Positions 1 through 8,292 of a DNA stretch of 64,000 nucleotides are shown in pieces. The stretch covers positions 62,001 to 126,000 of the forward strand of contig NZ_CP016449.1 of NCBI RefSeq assembly GCF_001713375.1. Direction: 5' to 3'. The DNA comes from Hydrogenophaga sp. RAC07 (GTDB lineage Bacteria > Pseudomonadota > Gammaproteobacteria > Burkholderiales > Burkholderiaceae_C). The notes under the pieces were generated by a model, which saw only the letters and a list, made by a program, of their open reading frames with translations, did no database searches and was not told the DNA's origin. Positions within the stretch are counted from its first letter, which is position 1; every line of letters starts with the position of its first letter. A program made the position numbers and the translations under genes.

Positions 1-633
1 TGGCAGCAGCGAGTCGAAGGTGTCGAAGGCCACGGGAATCTGGCCGCCCATGAGGTCGGTGACCAGGGGGCCCGAGCCGCGGTAGCCCACCACCTGCGCC
101 TTCACGCCGGCCTTCTCGCCCACCATGAGACCAAAGAAGTGCGGCAGGCTGCCGGTGGCGGGCACGCCGAAGTTGGCCTGCTCGGGGTTGGCGCGCAGCC
201 AGGCCAGCAGGTGGTTGAGTTCACGCACCGGAACGCCCGCGCCCACGGCCACCGCAAATTCATAGGTGCTCGCCTGCGACACCGCCTGGAAATCCTTGTC
301 GGGGTCGTAGCCGGCGTCCTTGAACACCAGAGGCGCGACCAGCATCAGCGCCGGGTTGCCCAGCAGCAGCACAGGCTGGTTGGCCGGCGTGCTCTTCACC
401 TGCTGCGCTGCAATGCGCCCACCGCCACCGGTGCGGTTCTCCACCACCACCGTGACGCCCAGCGCCGGGCCCAGCTTGTCGCCGACCAGACGGGCCACAC
501 GGTCGGAGGCCCCACCGGGGGCAAAGGGGACCACGATGCGCAGCGGGCCCTCGAGGGTCTGCGCAGGGGCTGGCAAGGCTGCGGCGGCAGCGAGTGCAGC
601 GGAGACGGAGAGGAGCTGGCGGCGTGTGGTCAT
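1..633 (-). CDS. Bug-family tripartite tricarboxylate transporter substrate-binding protein, partial (C-terminus off the window)
   Basis: Periplasmic receptor of the Bug/TctC family, which captures carboxylates or other small organic acids for TctAB-type permeases. The visible 211 residues open with a secretion signal starting MTTRRQLLSVSAAL and ending near ALPAPAQ. The family's IRIVVPF-like first strand follows (LRIVVPFAPGG), then FGVPATGSLPHFFG and VVGYRGSGP, which line the ligand cleft. The ATG at 633 is preceded by a clear AGGAGA ribosome site. No TctA or TctB permease gene is visible here, so the receptor is an orphan in this window, as is common in Comamonadaceae. The MarR gene opposite probably controls it. 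The ligand cannot be inferred. Confidence 0.9.
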   Translation of the reverse strand, partial: MTTRRQLLSVSAALAAAAALPAPAQTLEGPLRIVVPFAPGGASDRVARLVGDKLGPALGVTVVVENRTGGGGRIAAQQVKSTPANQPVLLLGNPALMLVAPLVFKDAGYDPDKDFQAVSQASTYEFAVAVGAGVPVRELNHLLAWLRANPEQANFGVPATGSLPHFFGLMVGEKAGVKAQVVGYRGSGPLVTDLMGGQIPVAFDTFDSLLP

Positions 634-692
634 GGTGTGTCTCCTGGTGGCCCCGGGTGTTTCCCGGTGCACCTCACCATGCTATGTAGGGA

Positions 693-718
693 CAATCAAT
701 TGCAGAAATCAATCATTG
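693..718. promoter_or_regulatory. Imperfect dyad in the Bug/MarR divergent promoter
   Basis: The gap between the two divergent starts contains an AT-rich imperfect inverted repeat with outer arms CAATnAnT and AnTnATTG. It also contains a direct repeat AATCAAT at 694-700 and 707-713. MarR proteins usually bind such dyads at their own promoter, so this is a candidate operator. That assignment is inference only. Confidence 0.4.
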
Positions 719-737
719 CGGGTGTTTTCCCCAATCC

Positions 738-1241
738 ATGGCAACCCAAGATCGCCTCGCCGACCCGCAGCACCAGGCCGACCTGCTGCTCTACCGGCTC
801 TACCGCATCCACATCACCGCCGGCCGGCTGGTGGTGCACATGTGCGAGTCGGAGTTCGGCATCACCCGTCGCGAGTGGCGCATCCTGTCGTTCCTGGCCG
901 AACGCGAAGGGGCGCTGTCGTCGCAACTGGCCGAGCACGCCATGCTGGACCGTGCGCGCACCTCGCGCACCTTGACGTCGTTGGCGACCAAGAAACTCGT
1001 GGTGCGCCAGCCCAGGCCATCGGACCGGCGCGAGGTGCACGTGTTTCTCAGCGACGAGGGGCGCAGGCTCTATGGTGCGATCTACCCGCGCGTGGCGGCG
1101 ATCAACCGCGAGCTGGTTTCGGGCCTGTCACCCGCCCAACGTGTTCAACTGGACGCGATGGTGGACGCACTGCAGGCCCAGGCCGGCCGGATGGTGGCGG
1201 CTTCGCCCGGGGCACCGCTGCCGCAAGACGGCGGCGAATGA
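738..1241 (+). CDS. MarR-family transcriptional regulator
   Basis: A 167-residue winged-helix repressor of the MarR family. The core runs from about residue 35 to 110: EWRILSFLAE, LAEHAMLDRARTSRTLTSL (recognition helix) and the wing VRQPRPSDRREVHVFLSDEG, where the family's D-x-R motif is visible. It is transcribed away from the Bug receptor gene with about 100 bp between the starts, which suggests that it regulates that receptor and itself. The ligand is unknown. The start is the ATG at 738; an alternative internal start is unlikely because the N-terminal helices would be lost. Confidence 0.88.
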   Translation: MATQDRLADPQHQADLLLYRLYRIHITAGRLVVHMCESEFGITRREWRILSFLAEREGALSSQLAEHAMLDRARTSRTLTSLATKKLVVRQPRPSDRREVHVFLSDEGRRLYGAIYPRVAAINRELVSGLSPAQRVQLDAMVDALQAQAGRMVAASPGAPLPQDGGE

Positions 1242-1592
1242 GCTTCCGGCCCACTTTGGGCCCCTCTGCTGTGCCGGCATTGGACCCCTCTCAGGCGCGG
1301 CGATGACCGAAAATCTGTCCCCTCACCGACGGCATGGCCGGCGCCCCATCATGGCGCTGGCGGTGCCGGTCCTTGCTGACAGTCCCGCAACGCACGACCC
1401 CCTGCGGTCGATGTTCCAGCCTCCTTCGCGGGGTGATGGCGGAGTTCCTGACACATCGGACCACCGCCGCCGTCCCACGTTCCACCGCCCTTCTGTCCCT
1501 GCAGCGGCCACACCTTGTGTGTCTGGCCAGACAGACTTTTTCGGCGCTGTGGCGCACACCTGCGCGAACACCATCACTGGAGGACATTTCCC
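1242..1592. other. 350-bp gene-free stretch with degenerate 12-bp repeats
   Basis: No convincing coding sequence is present. Two near-identical 12-mers, TTGGGCCCCTCT at 1256-1267 and TTGGACCCCTCT at 1280-1291, lie 24 bp apart and are followed by a GTCCCCTC at 1317-1324. Such stacked motifs resemble the repeated terminal sequences of IS21-type elements, so this may be an insertion-sequence scar. The rest is the leader of the BCCT gene, with a GGAGGA ribosome site at 1579-1584. Confidence 0.4.
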
Positions 1593-3128
1593 ATGCAACT
1601 CATCGTCTCGGCCGGACTCATCCTGGCCATCGTCCTGTGGGGCGTCATTGCGCCCGATTCCCTCGGCGGGGTGTTCGACACGCTGCTGGCCGTGATCACG
1701 CGCGACTTCGGCTGGCTCTACCTGTGGGTGGTCCTGGGTCTGGTGGTGCTGGCGATGGTGCTGGCCTTCAGCCGCTACGGCGATCTGAAGCTGGGCGCTG
1801 AAGACGATGAGCCCGAGTTCTCGCTGGGCTCGTGGTTCGCCATGCTGTTTGCCGCCGGCATGGGCATCGGCCTGGTGTTCTGGGGTGTGGCCGAGCCGAT
1901 CTCGCACTACGGCGCGCCGCCGCCCGGCATTGCACCCAACACACCCGAGGCGGCCAACGCCGCCATGCGCTACAGCTTCTTCCACTGGGGTCTGCACCCC
2001 TGGGCGGTCTACAGCATCGTGGCGCTGGCCATCGCCTTCTTCCAGTTCCGCAAGGGTGGTTCGGCGCTGGTGAGCACCGCGGTCGAATCCTTGCCGTGGG
2101 CGCCGCTCAAGAAGCTGGGCCCGGTGGTCAACGTGCTGGCCGTGATCGCCACCGCCTTTGGCGTGGCGGCATCGCTGGGCATGGGAGCACTGCAGATCAA
2201 CAGCGGCCTGAACTCGCTGATGGGCCTGCCGGTGGGTGAGGCCTCTCAGGTCGGCATCATCGTGGTGACCACGGTGCTGTTCCTGGCCTCGGCCATCACC
2301 GGTGTGACCAAGGGCATCAAGTGGCTCTCCAACATCAACCTCATCCTGGCCGCGCTGCTCACGCTGGCGATCTTCGTGATGGGGCCGACCGTGGCCATCA
2401 TCGACACCTTCACCAGCACCCTGGGCAGCTACGCGAGCGATTTCGTTCGCATGAGCCTGCGCATGACGCCGTTCCGTGACAGCGGCTGGGTCAGCGGCTG
2501 GACCGTCTTTTACTGGGCCTGGTGGGTGAGCTGGTCGCCATTCGTGGGCCTGTTCATTGCGCGCGTGTCGCGCGGCCGCACCATCCGTGAATTCATTCTG
2601 GGCACGGTGCTGGCGCCCACGCTGGCGGCCTTTGTGTGGTTCTCGGTGTTCGGTGGCACCGCGCTCAACCAGGAAATCATGCAGGGCCTGCCGATGGCCG
2701 AGGCCGTGGGCGCCGATGTGTCCACCGCCATGTTCGCCATGTTTGAAACCCTGCCCATGAGCGGCCTGCTCAGCGGCGTGGCCACCATCCTGGTGCTGGT
2801 GTTCTTCGTCACCTCGGGCGACTCCGCCACGCTGGTGCTGGGCATGATGAGCACCGGAGGCCAGGCCAACCCGAGCGCGCGCGTGAAGATCATCTGGGGC
2901 GTGCTGGTCTCGGGCATCGCCATCAGCCTGCTGCTGGCCGGCGGTGTGAAAGCGGTACAGACCGCCACCATCGTGTTTGCCCTGCCGTTCACGCTGGTCA
3001 TCGTGCTCATGGCCGTGGCGCTGTGGCGCGGTGTGCGTGAAGACTGGGACGACGAACAGAAGCGCGACAAGGCCCTGCGCCGGCGCATGAAGAACCTGCT
3101 CGACCAGCCACAGACGACGGTGGCATGA
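1593..3128 (+). CDS. BCCT-family betaine/carnitine/choline-type transporter
   Basis: A 511-residue secondary transporter of the BCCT family, which imports quaternary ammonium compounds such as glycine betaine or choline across the inner membrane. The family glycine motif GMGIGLVFWGVAEP is near residue 90. The aromatic signature YWAWWVSWSPFVGLFIARVS lies near residue 310, followed by RGRTIREFI. About twelve hydrophobic segments are visible. The start at ATG 1593 follows a strong GGAGGA site by eight bases; longer in-frame starts lack one. MarC follows 13 bp downstream, so the two are probably cotranscribed. There is no long regulatory C-terminal tail, which suggests metabolic uptake rather than BetP-like osmosensing. 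Confidence 0.93.
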   Translation: MQLIVSAGLILAIVLWGVIAPDSLGGVFDTLLAVITRDFGWLYLWVVLGLVVLAMVLAFSRYGDLKLGAEDDEPEFSLGSWFAMLFAAGMGIGLVFWGVAEPISHYGAPPPGIAPNTPEAANAAMRYSFFHWGLHPWAVYSIVALAIAFFQFRKGGSALVSTAVESLPWAPLKKLGPVVNVLAVIATAFGVAASLGMGALQINSGLNSLMGLPVGEASQVGIIVVTTVLFLASAITGVTKGIKWLSNINLILAALLTLAIFVMGPTVAIIDTFTSTLGSYASDFVRMSLRMTPFRDSGWVSGWTVFYWAWWVSWSPFVGLFIARVSRGRTIREFILGTVLAPTLAAFVWFSVFGGTALNQEIMQGLPMAEAVGADVSTAMFAMFETLPMSGLLSGVATILVLVFFVTSGDSATLVLGMMSTGGQANPSARVKIIWGVLVSGIAISLLLAGGVKAVQTATIVFALPFTLVIVLMAVALWRGVREDWDDEQKRDKALRRRMKNLLDQPQTTVA

Positions 3129-3141
3129 CGAAGGCCGGTCC

Positions 3142-3819
3142 ATGACCGCCGAGTTGCTGCTGGCGGTGGGCAAGAGCTATCTGTTCGTGTTCGCCGCCAT
3201 CCTGCCCATCCTGAACCCGGCGGCCACTGCGCCGATCTTCCTGGGCCTCACCGAGGGCGCTTCGCCCAGCACGCGGGCCCTGCTGGCGCGGCGCATCGCG
3301 CGCAACATGTTTGCCCTCATGGTGGGCTCGATGCTGGTGGGCTCCTACGTGCTGGAGTTCTTCGGCATCTCGCTGCCCATCGTGCGTGTGGGCGGTGGGC
3401 TCATCGTGGCCGCGGCCGCGTGGCGCCTGCTCAACGCCAGCCACGCCAGCGACGACCGCCGCACCGTGCTGGCCGAGTCGTTCACGCCCGAGCAGGCGCG
3501 CCGCCAAGCCTTTTACCCGCTCACCTTTCCCATCAGCTGCGGGCCGGGTTCGATCGCCGCGGCCATCACCGTGGGGGTGGCGCTCAACGACACACGCCTG
3601 GCCCTGTCGCTGGCCCGCATGGGTGGCGGGGTGCTGGCCCTGCTCACCATCGGCCTGTTGCTGTACCTGGCGTTTCGCTACGCCCAGCAGCTGCTCAGGC
3701 CGCTGGGCGAAGCCGGCAGCGTGATCTTTTTGCGCCTGTCGGCCTTCATCCTGCTGTGCCTGGGCGTGCAGATCGTGTGGGACGGCCTGAGCGAGTTGTT
3801 GCGGGGCTTGTTGCCTTGA
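3142..3819 (+). CDS. MarC-family (UPF0056) integral membrane protein
   Basis: A 225-residue protein of the MarC family, with about six transmembrane helices. The family hallmark at the start, AILPILNPAATAPIFLGLT, is present, and so is the second-half repeat FPISCGPGSIAAAITVG. The biochemical function of MarC proteins is not established; early links to antibiotic resistance were not upheld. It sits 13 bp after the BCCT transporter and probably shares its mRNA. The ATG at 3142 has only a weak AAGG ribosome site, consistent with translational coupling to the upstream gene. Confidence 0.88.
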   Translation: MTAELLLAVGKSYLFVFAAILPILNPAATAPIFLGLTEGASPSTRALLARRIARNMFALMVGSMLVGSYVLEFFGISLPIVRVGGGLIVAAAAWRLLNASHASDDRRTVLAESFTPEQARRQAFYPLTFPISCGPGSIAAAITVGVALNDTRLALSLARMGGGVLALLTIGLLLYLAFRYAQQLLRPLGEAGSVIFLRLSAFILLCLGVQIVWDGLSELLRGLLP

Positions 3820-3848
3820 GCCGGTGGCGGGGTCGGACATAGGGTGAA

Positions 3849-3865
3849 TCCGCTGCTCAAGCGGA
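3849..3865 (+). terminator. Weak hairpin after the BCCT-marC unit
   Basis: A 6-bp stem, TCCGCT paired with AGCGGA around a 5-base loop, lies 30 bp after the marC stop. A TTTTT run follows only about 15 bases later, so this is a poor intrinsic terminator at best. Confidence 0.3.
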
Positions 3866-3980
3866 GCTCCCCGGGTTACATTTTTGTCACATCGGCCACT
3901 GCCGAGGACTTTCACCCTCCACCCATGGCCCTCAGCGTTCACAGCGCCGTGTCGACCTGTTCAGCGTCCGAGCCTGTCGC

Positions 3981-6434
3981 GTGAGCACCCGCGCGCGCCT
4001 CATGCCGGCTCTGGTGGCACTGTTCACGGTGCTGGCGGCGGCGTTCCTGTGGTGGCAGTCGGAACGCTCGCAGGCCATGCTGCAACAGCAGGTGCTGCTG
4101 CAGGCCGAAAAGCGCAGCATCCACCTGGCCGACGCCATGGGCGGTCAGGTCAGCGGCCTCATCACCACACTGGACGTGCAGTTGCGCGGCCTGCGCCGCG
4201 AGTGGGTGCGCGACCCGGGTGGGTTCAACGAGGCTGCCCTGGGGGTCATCGAGGCCCTGCCCGGCGGCTTCGTGACCCACATCTCGGTGGCCAATGCCGA
4301 CGGCTACGTGATCTACGACAGCCTGGACAACAAGGAAGCCACCTACATTGGCGACCGGCCGCACTTTCAGGCCCAGCGCGACGCGGCGACCGAAGATCGC
4401 CTTGTGATTGGCAATCCGGTGAAGTCGCGCATTGCCGAGGGCTGGGTGGTGGTGGTCAACCGCTCGATCTTGCTGGACGGGCGCTTTGTGGGCACGGTGC
4501 AGATGATGGTCTCCACTGCACTCATCGCGCGCAGACTGGGCGCCTTGCAGCTCTCCGGGCAAGATGTGGTGGCCTTGATCTCGCCCGACGGCACCTTCGT
4601 GGCCCGCAGCCGGGACCATGAAGAGTCCATGGGCACGAGCGTGCCGGCACATCGGCCGTTCCTGACCGACCGCACCGCCCGCAGTGGCAGCTTTCACACC
4701 GAGGGACTGGTCGACGGCATCGCCCGCACCTACGGTTGGTACCGCCTGCCAACCACCGGCCTGGTCGTGGCCATCGGCATCGCCGACCAGGCGGTGCTGG
4801 CGCCTCTGGAGCCCGCATTCGAGAGCAACCGGCAGGTGACGGCGGCGCTCATCGCGCTGCTGCTGATCAGTGGCGGCCTGATCATTGCGTTGCTCGTGCA
4901 CCTGGAACGCAAGGCCTCGGCGCTGGAGGCCAGCGAGGTGCTGAGGTTGCGGCAGTTCGAGAGTTCACCGCTGGGCATGCTGGTGATGGACACCGCCACC
5001 ACCCGTTTCGTGGATTGCAACGAAGCGGCGCTGCACATCTATGGCTTTCCAACCCGCGAAGCCTTGCTGAGCAAGCAACCGATGGACATTTCGACGCGCT
5101 TGCAGCCGGACGGGACCTCGTCCCTGAAAAAGGGATCTGCCTACGTCCAGCAGGCACAGCAATCGGGCGCGGTGCTGTTCGAATGGCGCCATCGGCGACC
5201 GGACGGCAGCGAGTGGGACGGTGAAGGCCACCTGATGGCGTTCGAGCTGAACGGGCGACGGCTGGTGCAGTTCACCATGCAGGACATCACCGAGCGCAAG
5301 CGCACCGAGGCCGCCCTGCAGGAGAGCGAGGCGCGGCTCAAGGAAGCGCAGCGGCTGGCCCGCGTGGGCAGCTGGAAACGTGACCTCACCAACGAAGAGC
5401 TGACCTGGTCCGACGAGATCTTTCGCATCTTCGAGGTGGACCCGTCGGTCAAACCCACGTACAAGACCTTCATCACCCGCGTGCACCCCGACGACCGCGA
5501 GCAGGTGACCAGCACCTACCAGCACTCGGTGGACACGCGCGAAGCCTACGAACGGGTGCACCGCCTGCGCATGCCGGACGGGCGCATCAAACACGTGCGG
5601 GTCTCGGGCTTCACCGAGTTTGCCGGCGATGTTGCGCTGCGCAGCGTGGGGACCGTGCAGGACATCACCGAGGTGCACACGGCGGAAGAGGCGCTCAAGC
5701 GCCTGAACGAAGAACTGGAGCAGCGCGTGGCCGAGCGCACGCGCGAGATGTCGGTGCTCAACCGCGAACTGGAGGCCTTTGCCTACAGCGTGTCGCACGA
5801 CCTGCGAACGCCGCTGCGCAGCATCGACGGCTTTGCCAGTTTGCTGGAAGAGGAGTGTGGTGTGCTGCTCGACGACGCAGGCCGGGACTACGTCAACCGC
5901 ATCCGCACCTCGTCACGGCGCATGGGGCGGCTCATCTCCGATCTGCTGGCGCTGGCGCACCTGAACCGCGCCGAGCTGCGGCTGGAGTCGGTGGACCTCA
6001 CGCGCACCGCGCGATCCATCTGCCGGGAGCTGGAGGCCACCGACCCGGCGCGCCAGGTGCAGTGGCACATCGACGACGGCATGCAGGTGTGGGCCGACCG
6101 CGGGCTGGTGCGCGTGGTGCTGCAGAACCTGCTGGGAAACGCCTGGAAGTACACCGGTCAGACGCCACACGCCGAGATCACGTTCACGCAGTCCACGCTG
6201 CCCGACGGCACCGTGGAATTCTGCGTGCGCGACAACGGCGCCGGCTTCGACATGGTGTACGCCAGCCAGCTGTTCGAGCCATTCAAGCGCCTGCACGCGC
6301 ACCACGAATTCGAAGGTTCGGGTGTGGGTCTGGCCACGGTGCACCGGGTGATCGAACGCCACGGCGGGCGGGTGCGCGGCGAAGGCGCGGTGGGCCGCGG
6401 TGCCGCGTTCTTCTTCAGTTTCCCGAAAACCTAG
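3981..6434 (+). CDS. Membrane-bound PAS sensor histidine kinase
   Basis: An 817-residue sensor kinase. Order: transmembrane helix about 8-24, a periplasmic Cache-like sensor about 25-275 (containing SVANADGYVIYDS and DRPHFQAQRD, typical of this fold), a second transmembrane helix about 287-309, two PAS domains (about 320-440 and 455-565, each ending in a QDITE motif), then the dimerisation domain with His606 in YSVSHDLRTPLRS. The ATPase domain follows, with NLLGNAWKYT, DNGAGFD and GSGVGLA. There is no receiver domain and no adjacent response regulator, so it is an orphan kinase. The GTG at 3981 is used here; ATG 4002 would also keep the first helix. It overlaps the convergent PACE gene at its stop codon. 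Confidence 0.88.
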   Translation: MSTRARLMPALVALFTVLAAAFLWWQSERSQAMLQQQVLLQAEKRSIHLADAMGGQVSGLITTLDVQLRGLRREWVRDPGGFNEAALGVIEALPGGFVTHISVANADGYVIYDSLDNKEATYIGDRPHFQAQRDAATEDRLVIGNPVKSRIAEGWVVVVNRSILLDGRFVGTVQMMVSTALIARRLGALQLSGQDVVALISPDGTFVARSRDHEESMGTSVPAHRPFLTDRTARSGSFHTEGLVDGIARTYGWYRLPTTGLVVAIGIADQAVLAPLEPAFESNRQVTAALIALLLISGGLIIALLVHLERKASALEASEVLRLRQFESSPLGMLVMDTATTRFVDCNEAALHIYGFPTREALLSKQPMDISTRLQPDGTSSLKKGSAYVQQAQQSGAVLFEWRHRRPDGSEWDGEGHLMAFELNGRRLVQFTMQDITERKRTEAALQESEARLKEAQRLARVGSWKRDLTNEELTWSDEIFRIFEVDPSVKPTYKTFITRVHPDDREQVTSTYQHSVDTREAYERVHRLRMPDGRIKHVRVSGFTEFAGDVALRSVGTVQDITEVHTAEEALKRLNEELEQRVAERTREMSVLNRELEAFAYSVSHDLRTPLRSIDGFASLLEEECGVLLDDAGRDYVNRIRTSSRRMGRLISDLLALAHLNRAELRLESVDLTRTARSICRELEATDPARQVQWHIDDGMQVWADRGLVRVVLQNLLGNAWKYTGQTPHAEITFTQSTLPDGTVEFCVRDNGAGFDMVYASQLFEPFKRLHAHHEFEGSGVGLATVHRVIERHGGRVRGEGAVGRGAAFFFSFPKT

Positions 6435-6871
6435 GCCGCGCGGGCCGAGGCCGGCAGCCCGAAGAACGCGTCGAACGCCCAGTTGAAGGCGAAGGTGTAG
6501 ACGAGGAAAAAGACCACCAGGGCCAGGTCCATCACCAGGGCTTGCCACAGGCCGATGCCGAGCCACCAGGCGATCAGCGGCACCAGCATCAGCACGAGGC
6601 CGGTCTCGAACACCACGGCGTGCGCCACGCGGCGCTTCACGCTGCGGCCCTTCACCGTCTGGCGTGCTTCCCAGCGTTCAAAAAGGCTGTTGAAGACCAG
6701 GTTCCACACCACGGCCACGGCCGATGTGGCGGTGGCCAGTGCGCCGCTGGCCAGCAGGCTTTCGCCCGACATCAGCATCAGCCCGAACCCTGCGAGGGCG
6801 ATGGCCAGCACCTCGTAGAGGCTGATGTAGACGACCCGGCGCCAGATCCCCTGCAAGTTGGGCGCGCTCAC
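6431..6871 (-). CDS. PACE-family multidrug/biocide efflux transporter
   Basis: A 146-residue inner-membrane protein made of two tandem transmembrane-pair domains. This is the architecture of the PACE family (AceI of Acinetobacter), which exports chlorhexidine and short diamines with proton exchange. The family motifs RRVVYISLYE in helix 1 and FNSLFERWE at the end of helix 2 are visible, and they are echoed in the second half by HAVVFETG and FNWAFDAFFG. The proton-coupling glutamate of helix 1 (the E of LYE) is present. The GTG start directly abuts the stop of the upstream 99-aa gene, implying translational coupling. Confidence 0.9.
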   Translation of the reverse strand: MSAPNLQGIWRRVVYISLYEVLAIALAGFGLMLMSGESLLASGALATATSAVAVVWNLVFNSLFERWEARQTVKGRSVKRRVAHAVVFETGLVLMLVPLIAWWLGIGLWQALVMDLALVVFFLVYTFAFNWAFDAFFGLPASARAA

Positions 6872-7171
6872 TCAGAGCGGGTCGTGCAGGGCTTTGGACA
6901 GGGCCGCGATGTTGGCCGCGCTGGGCACCTGCGGTTTCATCTCGTCTTCGGCGGCGGTGGCGTTTTCGTGGGCCTGGATGGCGTTGACCATGTCGTACTG
7001 CGTCTCCCACACCAGGGTCTTGCCGGGTGGGCAGAGGTCGCGCACGGTGCCGAACCAGTAGTAGCCGTCGTTGCCGCCGAAAAGCTTGTCGATGCCACCG
7101 GCGTCACCGGTTTTCAGGCCATGGGCCGACAGGATCTGGGTGAGTTTGTGGTGGGAGACGGAATAGGGCAT
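6872..7171 (-). CDS. Conserved hypothetical protein, 99 aa
   Basis: I do not recognise this protein. It is soluble and compact, starts MPYSVSHHKLTQILSAHGL and contains an aromatic stretch GGNDGYYWFGTVRDLCPPGK followed by TLVWETQYDMVNAIQAH. No signal peptide or membrane segment is seen. It lies between the SbtA-like permease (50 bp upstream) and the PACE pump (start codon touching its stop), all on the minus strand, so it is probably cotranscribed with them. The start at 7171 was chosen because residues before it look non-coding. A function in permease regulation or in the efflux pump is possible but unsupported. Confidence 0.65.
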   Translation of the reverse strand: MPYSVSHHKLTQILSAHGLKTGDAGGIDKLFGGNDGYYWFGTVRDLCPPGKTLVWETQYDMVNAIQAHENATAAEDEMKPQVPSAANIAALSKALHDPL

Positions 7172-7221
7172 GGCGCGAGCAGTGTTCGTGTGGGCCGGCG
7201 AGTGTACCGAAACGCACACGC

Positions 7222-8220
7222 TCAGCCCAGAATGCGCTCGGCCAGTCCGACGTACAGCGGAATGCCCACCACGATGTTGAACGGGAAGGTAACGCCCAAC
7301 GACAGGCCGAAGTACAGCGCAGGTTGCGCCTCGGGGATGGCGTGGCGCAACACGGCGGGCACGGCGATGTACGAAGCGCTGGCGGCCAGCACCATGAGCA
7401 GCGCTGCGTTGCCCGCGCCCACCCCGGCTGCCGCAGCCAGGCCCAGTGCCAGCGTTGCGTGGGCCAGCGGCGCCAGCACCGCGTAGGCCAGCAGCCAGAG
7501 CGGTTTTCCTTTGAGCTCGCCCAGATTGCGTGCGGCCAGCAGGCCCATGTCGAGCAGGAAGAAGGCCAGCATGCCCTTGAACAGGTCGGTAGAAAACGGC
7601 GCCATCACCGCCTCGCCGGCCTCGCCCGTCACCATGCCGATGACCATGGCGCCGAGCAGCAGCAACTGGGCGCCGTCGGTGAACGACTCGTGCAGGATCT
7701 TGCCCAGCCGCAGCGGGGCGCCAGTGCCCGCGCCCAGGGCGAGCGTGCCGCCACCGGCTGCGCCGACCGCCGCTGGCTGGCGCAGGCTGTTGGCGAACAG
7801 CACGGCCATGATGATCGCGGGCGATTCCATGAGCGCCATGGCCGCGGCCATGTGGCCGCCGAACGCGGTGCCCTGGTTCTCCAGGTATTGCACCGTGGCA
7901 ATGAAGGTCACCGCGCTCACCGATCCGTAGGTGGCGGCGATCGCGGCGGCATCAAAACCGCCCAGGCGCCGCTTGAGCAGCTGGTAGCTGATGGCCGGCA
8001 CAACGACCGCGAGCAGCACGGCCAGCCCCAGCGTGGTGGCCACCTCGGCGGTGAGTCCCGATGTCGCGAGCGAAAAGCCGCCCTTGAGGCCCAGGGCCAT
8101 CAGCAGGTAGAGCGAGAGAAAGCGCGAAATCTGGGGCGGAATCTCCAGGTTGGATTTGACGGTGCCGGCGAGCACGCCGAAGACGAAGAAGAGGATGGCG
8201 GGATCGAGCAGGTTGGGCAT
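7222..8220 (-). CDS. SbtA-like sodium-dependent bicarbonate transport family permease
   Basis: A 332-residue integral membrane protein of the SbtA (DUF897) family, with about ten helices arranged as two inverted repeats. SbtA of cyanobacteria imports bicarbonate with sodium. The diagnostic first-half stretch FLSLYLLMALGLKGG and the segment YGSVSAVTFIATVQYL match the family; the second half has AMALMESPAIIMAVLF and ASASYIAVPA. The start at ATG 8220 gives the usual N-terminus MPNLLDPAILFFVFG. No SbtB-type PII gene is adjacent. The divergent LysR-family gene is the likely regulator, and a palindrome sits between them. Substrate bicarbonate is inferred from the family only. Confidence 0.85.
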   Translation of the reverse strand: MPNLLDPAILFFVFGVLAGTVKSNLEIPPQISRFLSLYLLMALGLKGGFSLATSGLTAEVATTLGLAVLLAVVVPAISYQLLKRRLGGFDAAAIAATYGSVSAVTFIATVQYLENQGTAFGGHMAAAMALMESPAIIMAVLFANSLRQPAAVGAAGGGTLALGAGTGAPLRLGKILHESFTDGAQLLLLGAMVIGMVTGEAGEAVMAPFSTDLFKGMLAFFLLDMGLLAARNLGELKGKPLWLLAYAVLAPLAHATLALGLAAAAGVGAGNAALLMVLAASASYIAVPAVLRHAIPEAQPALYFGLSLGVTFPFNIVVGIPLYVGLAERILG

Positions 8221-8249
8221 GGCCGCGATCCTAGGTGCGTTCATCGATA

Positions 8250-8271
8250 ATCAAAAATCAATTCTTTTGAT
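8250..8271. promoter_or_regulatory. Palindromic candidate LysR operator
   Basis: Perfect 7-bp inverted repeat ATCAAAA and TTTTGAT separated by 8 bp, centred in the 72-bp gap between the divergent permease and LysR genes. The size and AT-rich symmetry fit a LysR-type binding site controlling both directions. Confidence 0.6.
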
Positions 8272-8292
8272 GGATTTCATCGAGCAAAGACT

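Noticed and set aside
1323..3173. A 616-codon minus-strand open frame opposite the BCCT gene
   Set aside because: Shadow frame; the BCCT transporter on the plus strand has a canonical ribosome site and family motifs.
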